A DNA stretch of 64,000 bases from Sinohyriopsis cumingii (lineage: Eukaryota; Mollusca; Bivalvia; Unionida; Unionidae). Under the pieces are notes generated by a model. The model did not search any database. It had not been told where the DNA came from and worked only from the letters and a program-made list of their open reading frames with translations. This document shows positions 1 through 13,000 of this stretch, one piece after another. The stretch lies in the NCBI GenBank assembly GCA_028554795.2, contig CM068826.1:105748602-105812601 (forward strand). The letters run 5' to 3'. Position 1 is the stretch's first letter. Each line of letters opens with the position of its first letter. A program made the position numbers and the translations under genes.

Positions 1-898
1 GTCGCTTTTTGGATGCCATTTTTATTACATAAAAAAGCAATAACTATATCATGCCGATGTCCTGCATTACAAAATACATGCACTTTAAAGCATCTGAGGT
101 AATCTGGTGAAGTTATGTCTTCCTATGAACTTAGCATGACTGATGCTGTCACAGTCAGAAAAGTGTTATCTATGTCTCGTCGTAATCTTAACATGATTGA
201 TGTCACTGTCACAGCCAGAAAAGTCATATTTCAAATTGTAATCTTAACATGATCAATGCTGTTGTCATAGCCAGAAAAGTGTTATCTATGTCTCGTTGTA
301 ATCTTAACATGATTGATGTCACTGTCACAGCCAGAAAAGTCATATTTCAAATTGTAATCTTAACATGATCAATGCTGTTGTCATAGCCAGAAAAGTGTTA
401 TCTATGTCTCGTTGTAATCTTAACATGATTGATGTCACTGTCACAGCCAGAAAAGTCATATGTGTCAAATTGTAATCTTAACATGATCAATGCTGTTGTC
501 ACAATCAGAAAAGTGTTATCTATGTCTTGTTGTAATCTTAATATGAATGATGTCACTGTCACAGCCAGAGAAATGGGTGGGTTGATTGGCAAACAGCTAG
601 AGCAACTTACTGACATACATGTTGGAATCCTGCATCAACTTGTGTTAGTCTGGCACAACTGTAACAAGTTCACACATGACAGCACAGTTTTTAACAGTAC
701 AAATGAACTATCTGCTTGTCTTCTCCATCATATAACTTTCAGACACAAAAACAATCACCTATACAAATAATGTATTAATTTAAGGTTCACATACATTAAT
801 GCAATATACACAGAGATGGATAAATTCCTGTGCATGTGTCTCTAGAATTTTAACCATGCAATCAATTTTAAATATTTCATGTGCATTACATGACTTAC
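1..898. other. RRN3 intron, left end of window
   Basis: The stretch holds the 116-118 bp tandem repeat at about 125-570. Nothing else is recognised in it. Confidence 0.6.
125..570. repeat. Tandem repeat, about 117-bp unit, nearly 4 copies
   Basis: The phrase GTGTTATCTATGTCT recurs at about 163, 279, 395 and 513, a period of 116-118 bp. Each unit is itself two related halves of about 58 bp, both carrying AATCTTAACATGAT. The third and fourth units have diverged slightly. Confidence 0.92.
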
Positions 899-1048
899 CT
901 TGACAAAAGGTAAGGATCAAAGGGAAAGAAGGTGTCCAGCATCTTAGTTTCCCTACCAGCAAAACCTGTGCTGCTGTCCCCTGATATAGGTAAAATCATT
1001 CTGTTGTTCCTTTCTATTACCGTATCACAAAAAGCAAGCTGGTGTGTC
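899..1048 (-). CDS. RRN3: RRN3 coding exon 13 (last in window)
   Basis: It encodes HQLAFCDTVIERNNRMILPI, a short variable loop, then LDTFFPFDPYLL, the signature C-terminal block. The acceptor is GTTCCCAG and the donor is TCAAG|GTAAGT. No further exon is visible in 1-898, so the remaining coding sequence continues past the left edge. Confidence 0.94.
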
Positions 1049-4000
1049 CTGGGAACATTGAGAAAAACTAAATGTTTGAAAACCTTTTAATGCATTTCTC
1101 ACAAAAGACCCAAAAAATGGAATGTAATTTACAAGACTGTAGAGTTCCTCCACAATACAGTTTGAACAGAGGAGCCATGGTAACTCAACTGGTTGAGTAT
1201 TAGGCTCATAATCCAAGAACTGGGTTCAATACTCACCTCAGCCACATCATTGTGTCCCTGGAATTTCCTTCGCATGATATAGTCAATACTGTGTTTAAAA
1301 GTATTGTTAAAACCAACCAAAACAGGAGTATTGTTTTACAAACACAACAGAACACCTAAGAATAAAACAATGTAAAGTCAAGACAATAGAGTGAAAAATT
1401 AAGACAGTGATATTTTTTTAAAACTACAGTTGGTTTACAATGGCACCATCAATAATATATGGTGCTGAATCTAAAAAAGCAATAATACAACCAGAATAAA
1501 AATATACAGTACAATCAGTTTTATAGGTGTAATCAAAAGAATAAATCATAGACCCAGATCTGCAGGCGCATTATACTATGACAAATCAGGATAATTGTTG
1601 CTTGCAGTCTGAGTGAGAGATATATATATACATATATATATATATGCACGCAACTCATCATTTAGTGTGTACAGTGCTCATAACATTAAAATTGCTGCCA
1701 TGTTGTCCCATGGTTTCTCCTTATAAGGGTGTGCAGTCATTCCAATCACTTGTCCATTTACTCTTTTAGTATCAGATCCCAAAATGCATAGACCCAGATC
1801 TAATATTGCATATTGTGCTGACAAATCTTCTGGAATATTATGCAATTACAGATCTGGGTCAGTCGTGTTGTAAGTTGGATTTAACTTATAAGCAAGTAGA
1901 GCAATAGTCAATGAAGCATGAAAATTAGTCATTTTACAATACAATTTCTTAGCATGCATATGCATTTCAATTTCATAACATCAATGGCACAAATGCTGAA
2001 AACTGTATAATCTCTACTGACTGCAGTTAGAGCTTTTTTTTTATAGGATTGCATTCAAGTTGATAGAAGGAACAAAAACACTGTCTTGGACACAATACAG
2101 TAAATATATGAATGACAAAAACATCTGGACACAATCTAGCCAATAATATTTTATAATATGCCTTTTAAAGCTCTATTTGAAAAGCATTTAACTGATTCTT
2201 ACTAAAAAGGGCTATAGCCATAACCATAAAGTTTAGAATATAATTACCTTGTTATGGATGCAAAAGTCTTTACAATCAAAGGGGAAATAACTCTCAGTGG
2301 ATTCAACCGACTAGTTATTATTCTTTGGAAATTGAGACTCTGAACCCATTTGTAACCTGAAATAAAATAGGCAACATAAGAGCATATCTGTCAGTCAAAA
2401 TGCATGAAAATACTGATAATTCACCATTATCATATGGTACAAATTTTCATGCATTTAAAAACATAAATTTCAAGATCTAACAATGAATGATAGTTCAGTG
2501 GAACCAATATAACCCCACTCCACCAATTTACTCAAGAAAAGTCTTTTTTATTTTTTAAATCCACAAAAACTTTTACAACAAAAATAAATGAAGTCACAAT
2601 ATTAAAATGCACAACTATTGCTGAATTACATTGGGCTGGAAAACGTTTAAAATTTCACAAAATATTCACATATAATACTCAAAAATATAATTTTTTTATT
2701 TTATTACACAAAAATTTCAGGGCAAGGAACTTTAAAATCATACATAGCACAATTCAAATAGGGTTGCAAATGTGAGGAACAGATGGCCAGTACATTCCAA
2801 ACAGGTCTATCTTTTGAAAAATCTCAACAACTACAAGATTTCTCTTTTGTACCTTTCTTCATTTCCATCAGATCTTTATTCCTGAACACAAACACATAGA
2901 ATACTGACTGACACACGGCATAGAAGGGGCCATGATGGGTTACGTCAGCATGTACAATGTCCTGGCTGGAATGGTCCAAATAACTGTGGATCCAATTGGT
3001 CATTATGCCCAAACATGTCTTCACCATGCTGCAGTTAGAAAGAAAACTGTAATGCAAACTTTTCAACTAAACTAAGAAAACTTTTATATTTGGTTAGAAA
3101 TGTAGTGTACACATTTTTAAATGTCTGCCAGACCATCATTAATGTCATTATCATCACCATCATCATCATCACCAATATCACCACAACCACTAGAATCATA
3201 TCTGATTTTTCCTCTTCTGCTGCATTTGCTTCCCTCATTCAGCATTAAATGAATTAATTTACTATTCCAACTTGTATTTCAAATTCTGATTCAAGTCTAT
3301 AATGTAAATACAGCATTGCTGAACTCTAAAACCTGAAGTGCTGCAGGTCCAATGTTTTACTGGGTTAAAGTGTTTCATTATTAAAATGTTATTAGGTCAT
3401 AGGCAACATAATCGTTTGCAATGGGACTTTGATGCCAATAATCACATGATAAATGCCTGAATGATCAAAGTGTTAGTATTTATGTATTTTTACCAACATT
3501 TCATACCATTAAGTTCAAACAAGTAAATATTGCTAATCCCTAGCAGTTCATTATAAAAAATGGAGCCAGCTGTGATGTCTAATGTAGTGTACTAATATTC
3601 AATAACATATGGCACCCACCTCAATGGCACAAACTTGCCCCTAGCTAGAAGGCTTCCCATGTAGGCAACAGTGACTTGTCTAAAAATAGCAGCTGTATTT
3701 GGATCCTGTACCTTCTTCCAGAGGTAGTCTAGAAACCCTTCACAGATAGACTAAATGCAGACAAAAGGATAAATATGAATGCATAGAGTTAAACCAGTGT
3801 TTACTGATGACGTGTTATTTTGATGATGGTGTGTCTTTATGGACAGGTGTCCTTACACAAAAGCATGTCCTCTGTTAAAAGTTGTCCTTAAATGGAGTCC
3901 TGTCTATGTGAACAGGTGCCCTTTCCACAGAGGCAATTTACTTGTGGATCAGTAGAATTTACAATGATGTATGCAATTTACTGATGTCCTCTATATGGCA

Positions 4001-7000
4001 GCATTCCCCTTGTACATAGATGTCCTTTAAATTGTGCATGTCCTATATAGACAGTACGGGCATTGTGTAAGTTTCCACAACAGATGTACAAAAAAATGAA
4101 CCTTGGAAAAAACATGTCTCCATGACTTCTAAAAATTTAAAGATGGAATTATTAATGATAATACAGATTCTGATTACCATGGCACTACAATGGCAGCTTG
4201 GCAAGTTCATAAGACTAGTTTACAATCTTTATTTAATCTGAGTTGACTCTGACCTTTTCCTACCCCATTTTATATATTTTAAAATTTAAACCTGAAATGG
4301 GGTGGGAAAAGTTCAAGGAATCATAGACTAGTAGCCTTTGACATACAACTTTACCATATAAATATAATAAAACCAATAACGATTTTTAATGCCTTACTGT
4401 GAAATATGATCAGTCAAATCCTAATTAATCTAACACTCTAGATGAGCAATTGAATCTCAAGGAGTGAAGTAATTTACTCTGAAAGAACTTGGACATTGTC
4501 TGATCAGTGATTCTCTAACATTATATATGGCTGAGAAAATAAATATTGACTTGTGGCAAATGAAACATTACAAGCATCAGAAAAATGAAACCTGGTAGCC
4601 CACCTGGAATTGTCCTAGCTTTGGGCTAGCCGACTGCTATTAATTTCGAGCCCTGTAACTGATACAGGAACTGATTTGGTCTTGGTCAAGACTGGAACTA
4701 GATAATCTGGAGGACTAGAAATAGGACACCATATGCCAGTAGGGCCATCTACAGAAGGCACATAAGGAGGCAAATGAAAAGGATCAAGTCCACTACAACA
4801 ATGAGTAAACTGAGGAGTTTCAAACACTCTCTGGAAGAAATCCTGTCCCTGTTAGAGACTGATATCAGAGAGTTCAATAATCCATGCAATTCTGAGAAAC
4901 TTTTGGGATGGGTAAAAATGTCTATACCTAGGTGAACAAAATACTTGCAAGGAGTGAGATTAGACTTCTCCCAGCGTATTAGAAAGCCCAGGCAGGAAGG
5001 GCATAAGTTGTTCATGTCCTGCATAAAATCTGAACTTACTATATGTTTTTGAAGACGTCATCTAGGTATGCCGCAGTCTTTGTTAATAAGGCTGACTGGA
5101 ACAGGGAGATAATGCATTTGATGGGTAGGCAGAGGTCAAGACTAATTAAGAGTGCAAAAAAATGACGTAATTCGTTTGGAAGGTAAACAAGGAATCTGCA
5201 CAATGCTGGATGGACAGGGATTTGAAAGCATGAATAAGAGATATCAAGGCTGATTGCAAATTCATTCATTTTGATAGAAAAACCATCACAACCACACCAT
5301 CTTCATTCTGAAACTGTCTGTGGCTACATATTTGTTGAGCCAGCTGATTTGTATCACAGGTACAAGTTTTCCATAGGCTTTTGGCACAAGAAAAAAAACT
5401 GAAATAAAACCACTGTAGTCTGGCTTGCAACTATCCTCCACAACCCATATGGAGAGTAAAGAGCAAGATCTCTGTCAAATTTCTGCCTTTTTATGATCGG
5501 CTGGAACTACAGGGAGCCTTGAAGAAGGAGAAACTTGGTTTCTTATCCCTTTTATTATTTTGCCTCCAAAAGTAATGGGCCTATTGATGTGTCAAATTTG
5601 ATTGGAAATGAAACATCTGCTTCCAAGCAGAATTCAGGCTTCTGTCCTCCTGTTAATTATTATCTCTCCATTGTGGCCAAGACTGATGTGGGTGAAAACC
5701 TGGAGAGGGTAAGGAGAACTTAAGGTGCAGTTATTGTGCTGCCTGCTTCCACACATCCTCAATATGGATGCCAAACAGCAGCAGTAAGCAAAGAGGAAAA
5801 AGCATGGGGTCAGTGGATGATGCAGATTTACTGGTGATGAGATGGGGTCAGTGGGTGATGCAGATTTACTGGTATGAGATGGGGTCAGTGTGTGATGCAG
5901 ATTTACTGGTGATGAGATGGGGTCAGTGGGTGATGCAGATTTACTGGTGATGAGATGGGGTCAGTGGGTGATGCAGATTTACTGGTGATGAGTGGCGAAA
6001 GGCCAACAAATATCTGCATGCTAAAAATCTTTTTTTTTCTGAGGTCAGGGTAGAGCTGTTCATCATTTTTTCAATTTTTGGGGTTTTTTTATTTAGGTTT
6101 CCTTTGGATTTATTTTTAATGATACTTTTAGGTTTCTGAGGTCAAAATGAAATTTGAGGTTTTTGAGGTCAATTCTATCATTATGCATACAATAATAGCA
6201 CTGTCAAAGAAAGTTATTGTAACTGATAATTTTCCAGCTGCATGTATGCTTTGTCAATCTGGGAGATCGGTTTCTCTCAAATCTGTCTTTTAAAAAAAAT
6301 CAATATCAGTGCAGAGGATTTCAAAGTAGTCGCTGCTGACTGGTGTATTGTTTATATACAAAAAAGCACATATTCCCCTTCTTGTTCCAAATTCTAATAA
6401 CTTCTTAAACAAATCACAGACCGTCATGGACTTTCAACTCCCTAAATCATGAGTATTTGGGATCTGTGATAACTTTGAAACTGTAGATGCATTTACCATC
6501 ATTAAATTGGACAACACAGTCCATGTTCACAGTGCACCATCTGCCATCTGCTGATTGTTTTTCAACAAAGATACCTAAACTGTGTTTTTGGGATGCTTGA
6601 GTAAAAACACTACAATCTGGATAAGAGAAATGGGATAAAACTGAAGATATATGAATAGATGTAATGAGTGATTTTCCGCCCCCCAATAATGAAAAAGGTA
6701 ACAATAAAACTGTAGAACTTCAAATGTTGTCAAAATTCAAAAGCTTTTAAATGTCAAAGCAAATTAAAATTTTCAAAGCCTTTTTCACTTTTCCAAATTT
6801 TTTAAGATTTAAAAATAAAGGCATCAAATTTAAAGGTTTTTCATGACCTGTGCAAATCAAGTGTATTTTACAAGTTCAAGTGTATGCAGTACTTGTGTGA
6901 GGAGGCAGACACTGACAACTACCTCTCTGTAATGAAGGTATTGGACTTCACTTGGACTTAGTTTTTTGTCTGACAGACAAAAATTTTGTTTGTATTTGCT

Positions 7001-10000
7001 AAGGAAGGACGGGGGTTAGGGTTATGGTTAGAGGTCTTGACCATAGAGGCATGGTTGGAGGACAGCAGGACAGGGCACTCAGTCAGTGACAAAATCTTTT
7101 CCACTGCTACATTAAAGATAAAGTATAAGCAATCAGTTTTTTGTGGGGTCGGAGTGACCAATCTGATTTTCTGTGTACATACTGATGGTGTGTCCTTGTC
7201 ACACAGTTAAATATTAATCAAATGTGATTTCAGAACTGCTGGCTGGTCTGGTGTCTAGGCAAGCAATCTAAGTAGTCATGCCTGAACAGGTGATTATATG
7301 GGTGTCTGAAAGATGAGCTGGATGTCAGCTAATATCAAAACAGAAGGACCAGTTGTATAGTGTGACATGTCAATTAGTGTCTTCACTGACCATAAACGTT
7401 TTGCATTTAAAACATTTGGTCTCTACTGTACATCTGTAAAAACAATGAAAATGACAAAATAATGGAAACATAACATGTTCATTAATTATTTTTTTAAACA
7501 TGTTGTAAATATGAATTTGTATCTAAGAACCAGAAAAATGTATTCAGAATTAAAAGCATCAGAAACAATGCAGATGTTTGTGACATCCTATGCATAATGA
7601 CAGCATCTAGTGACTCACAGTGCACAAATATGGAATAAGCATAGCCCACATGGCTTACTCACATGGACAAACTGCTTCACACATATATACGAAAAATAGT
7701 AGATGGGTTCACTGAAAACAGTATCTCACCAGCACACTGTATTATGATATAGCCCCAATGCATCAGACTTAAAAAGAACTGCAACACAATACTGTAACAC
7801 AGAAAAGTGATGCTAACAATGCCAGTTACTGAATGTTACAGAAAAGTAATGCTGATAATGTCACTGCTTTCACTTTACTGTTATGTTACAGACATGTGAT
7901 GCAGGCAATGCCACTGTCTTCACTCTACTGAATGTTACAGAAAAGTAATGCTGATAATGCCACTGCTTTCACTTTACTTTACTGTTATGTTACAGACATG
8001 TAATCCAGGCAATGCCACTGTTGTCACTCTACTGTATGTCTTACCAATAACTAAACATTATGCTGTCAAAGTTTAAAAATTTCCAAGAACATGCAGACAA
8101 GACCATGAACCCTCGTACATTCATTCTCAAATCTTTTTGCATAAGTAGAGCACAAAACTCCCAAATGGGATACGACATTTATGGTATACTACATCTTAGA
8201 AATTTGGCAGTCAAGTAGATAGAGCCTAATTTAGAAAACTTTAAAGAGCAGTGACTCAAGCTCTATTCTAACTAAAATTAAAGGCTAACAGTTTTAGAAC
8301 TTTGAGGTTAAGCTGAATTTCTTATTAAAACATTTTTGAGAAAACAGGCTTTTCAAAATCTTCCCCAATCTGAGCAAACATTTTTATTTTGCAAACATTT
8401 TCTTGGAATGATGTATAAATATGCATAGGCTTTTCACAAAGAGAGTGCAAAACTTTTAATGACTTCAACAAGACTTGACCAAACAATAAAAATATTCTCA
8501 GATTTATATATCCTGTGCTTTTCTCTGATAAAAGCATTCAATGACAATAAAAAGTAAATACTCACTGCATATGATCCCTGCATATAATATAGCAAAACGT
8601 AAAAATATAATTGTTGGAGAAAATATGACAAAATATATCTTGAAACTGCATAATTTTTAAGTAGTAAATACCATATAACTAATGCAGAGTATCAGAAGAA
8701 CATACTAACCTCTTTTATACTACATAAAAAGAACATGATAAACTGTACGTGGCAGGATGCGTAAGTGGGTAAAATTATTCTTTCAAAAATCATTAACATC
8801 TCTCTGTATAACAATTTTGTTGTTTCCCAGTCCAATTCACCTGAAAAGAGAAAAAGGACTTACATGAGGTTGCAGTTCTAAATAGGAACAAGTATGAAGA
8901 TGACAAAATTGTATCTGCCCTACAATGTTGATATACATACACCCTCTATTCCACACACAAACCGAACGGGCAGTAAACCCCATAACCTAACATGGGCCAC
9001 ATATATTGTGTCTTGTCTATTTCAGCATGTATAAAGTTTTATTACTAAAAATGTACAAAAATGTCTTCATATTTCAAATTTTTATATATCTTACTTTTGA
9101 TCCCCTTTCCAGGACACCATGAGAGGGAGAAATATACTTCAGCACGTCTTACACACGACTACCATGTGGACAACTTATTTACCAAATCTGGTGAGTTTTC
9201 ACCTGGCAGCTAAGAAGGAAATGACAAAGAAACAGTATCACAATGTCACAAACACTTCTGGAATAATAACAGATTTATCAAGATATATAGAGAGCTCTTG
9301 ATAACACCATGACAAAAGTGACAGTTTACTTATTGGACTGAAAGTGCATGTTTTTGGGGGGAGGGGTAGGCAAGGGAGTATTTTGTGATAACCACAAAAG
9401 ACAAACTTGCAAATATGGTCTCAAGAGTGTACACAAGATCATCCAATCAGATACAAGACAACCTCATTACTCGGCCAACCAGATGCAGGATCACCTCATT
9501 ACTCGGCCAATCAGATGCAAGATCACCTCATCATTCAGCCAATCTGATGCAAGATCACCTCATTATCCAGCCAATCTGATGCAAGATCACCTCATTAATA
9601 TGTGTGACTAGCAATCATAATCAAACTAATCAGAGGTTTTGATCACTTGCATGTACATATCAAATGTGATCAAAATCAGATCTGAAATGAAGTCTGTACC
9701 ATTCTCAAACAAGTGTTGAGTTGACAGATGGTTGGAAGATGGATGGCAGTTCATGAACAGATGCAGGGTCATTAGCTGACTTTGCAATTGACCGGGTCAT
9801 TAAAAAAAATTAAAAGTAGTTTCCTAGGTAGTTTCTTTTTCTCAATGATATTTCTTGAGCTATATAATATTTGTTCTTAAAATCTGGTTCTCATATTAGA
9901 TGTTTTTAATGAAAATGCCAATTTCATAAAGGGTTTTAAGTGTACTTTTTTGATTATTTATTTATTGTTATTTTTAAATACTGGTATTATATTATAAACC

Positions 10001-13000
10001 AGAGAGAAATCAACAATTACACAGTTTACCCCTACTTTTACTAGCTCCAGTAGCCATTGTAACATTACCATGCCAAAATTAAAGTGAATCAAAGGAAATC
10101 TGGGTCCGTTGTCTAACATCATTACAGACCAAAGGAAAAACTCTGCTGTGCTCTTTTTTATTTTTTCTGAAATTTTACCCAGCATTACCTTTCAAGTTGT
10201 TTGAATAAGCCAATCAAATGTTTCTCTTCCAAACAGTCACATATCAAGGGCAATTTGAGAGACAGGTAAGAACTGGTTTTATCTTTGTAGTTCATAATGT
10301 CTATGCCTATTCATGACAAACAAGGAGCCTTTGTCGCAAGCAGCCATACTAGAACACATGGCTGACGATTATTGATAGATAATTCAATGAGAAGATGAAA
10401 TTCAACAAAACTCCTGCTGAATTTATTTCCAAAGCAGAGTAAAGTGAGAAAAAAATGCGGACTTGTATATTTTAAAAAATGTTATAATGTGATAGTAAAT
10501 GATGCATGAAGAAAATTCATGGGAAGACGGGCTTTTGGCATGTCAGAGTGACTAATGATGCAATGTTTTTTAATTTACTTGAATACAAATTTATTAACAA
10601 CAGCAACTAAGTGTATGTGACCCGTTTTTTTCTAACCACATAGACCACCGGAGTGGTCTCATTTCATCAGAAATAGTAGATTAATTACATACACATAGTA
10701 TATTAAATCATCAACGCCTTTGCAACTGTATGATTCATCATAGTCATTAAACTATAGTGATATACAACACAAATGCAATTATACAGTTATATTTACTGCA
10801 TTATAATTACATTAAATCTTATATATTATTTATTATGTTCTTGGATAAAGCATTTTCTCTCTTAGAATGTTTGAGTTTCATTTCCCCATGCCAAATTCCC
10901 TATTATGAATTCCATGGGCTTTGTTATAACATTCCTTTATACAACATTAAATGGTTATAGTGTTTGATTTGTGTTGTCAGCTTGAAAAATTTAGCGCTAT
11001 TGTAATATTGTATCACCTGATGAAATAAGGCCAGATAAACAATGGTGGTCATTTGAATACAAAAGGCGTAACAACAAAAGCGATGTACAACGAAAATGAT
11101 AATCACATCCTGGAAGGTTACAGGCATGTAGGAGCCTGTCCAGGTAGGTATGAAACTCTTGTGACAGGTTCATTGAGCAGCTCAAGCCTTGCAAGGATTT
11201 TCCTGGTGACATCTATGCCAAGTAGTTCATTCACAAAAACTTGTTTCATCTGAGGGCAGGGGCTATCTGATCCATTGTATAGGTCAGGCCCTTTATTTTA
11301 ATAATTACTTTCTGAATAGTTGGAGGGAAGATATAACCCCCAAACCCATCCCAAATGACTCCCTGGGTGTCCATGGCATGTGCCTCTGGTTTTGGGACTG
11401 GACAGATGAAGATTGGGAAGTTTGTTGTGATTTCAGCTCACTGCAAAGAGATCCATCATTCAATGCCATGATAAAATCATGCAGCTTTTGAAACTACCCC
11501 CAACCATCTCATGTGAAATCAGTACAAACTGTGATCTCTGGTTAGGGTTCTCCAGAGAAATTCCTGCTGTAAACCACTGATTCTCTTACCATAAACAGAG
11601 AAACTATTTTATCTTGGTTGAGATCATAACACAATTGGAAAAGTACCGCAGCTGAACCAGCAGTGCCATCTGCAGAGGGTACATGATAAGGCAGCTGAGA
11701 AGAATCAATCCAGTACCACATTTAACAATCCAAAGAGTTGCAGAAACTCTCACAAAAATGAGCTTATCCTTGGTTGAATTAACTAAATTCTTAACAATTT
11801 GGTTCTCATTGCTATAAATTTATCCCAACCCTCACCACTTTAGGTATAAAATTCATATGTTCACATTCATTCAGAGAAAAAAATAAAATCCATGTTCTTA
11901 CCCATTCATAAACAAGTACAGAATTCATGTGTTCACATCCATTTCAGAGACAAGTATAAAATTTGTGTGTTCACATACTTTCAGAGACAAATATAAAATT
12001 TGTTTGTTCACATCCATTCAGAGACAAGTATGGAATCTGTGTGTTCACATCCATTCAGAGACAAATATATAATTTGTTTGTTCACATCCATTCAGAGACA
12101 AATATAAAATTTGTGTGTTCACATCCATTCAGAGACAAGTATGGAATTTGTGTGTTCACATCCATTCAGAGACAAATATAAAATTTGTTTGTTCACATCC
12201 ATTCAGAGACAAATATAAAATTTGTGTGTTCACATCCATTCAGAGACAAATATAGAATTTATGTGTTCACATCCATTCAGAGACTAGTACAGAATTCATG
12301 TGTTCACATCCATTCAGTGATCAACAGGTTTTAGTATCTTGGTTTTAAGGATGAAAAATCAAAAAAAGTTATTGTAAAATTACCATTTTTGGTAACTGTA
12401 AATGGGGCTTATGATACTTCTTACCTGTATCACCTTACAATTAGCATAAAAATGTCAGTTTCACATATTCATTTAAAAGATCTCTGATTCTGCTTTTGAA
12501 TTATACAATTACTTGCTTTAATTTTAATTTGAGTGATACACTGACACATGAACTTAAAAATTGGCCAATGATTAAAATCTTCAGAGTTGATATCATAATG
12601 CATATAATTGGCTAAATTACACTAATCAATCCTCTCTAGACTTTTGACATATTAGCAAAGCTTTTATTAACCAGAAAAAAAGAATGAAAATTTCTTCCTG
12701 AAATTAATTTGAGGTTAACTCTAAAAAATACCATTATCTGTGATTTTTTATAAATTCAGTAGCTTGATTTTGATTACAAAACTACATCTCCAAAGTCTGC
12801 TTATTAAACTGTACTTACAGGTTACTGCATTTGTATGGGAAAATATGAACGTGTTTTTCAGATGGAAATACTGCACGACTTTGGGAGTTCATATTTTCCC
12901 ATATAAATGCAGTGATCTTTTAATTATAGGCTCATTTTCTTATTCTACCTAAGGCTTAATTATATAAACAAAAATATACTACAAGAAACAATGTAACCGA

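Larger units (their letters stand above)
3751..8709. other. RRN3 intron, 5.0 kb
   Basis: It holds degenerate DIRS-like reverse transcriptase debris (about 4600-5480), a 38-bp minisatellite (5806-5991) and a repeat of about 100 bp (7797-8035). The rest is AT-rich and unrecognised. Confidence 0.55.

Noticed and set aside
125..570. CRISPR-like repeat array
   Set aside because: The units are contiguous tandem repeats of about 117 bp without unique spacers, in an animal intron.
11963..12181. Open frame across the 37-bp minisatellite
   Set aside because: It is a direct translation of the tandem repeat, with repeat-length-driven periodicity and no gene context.
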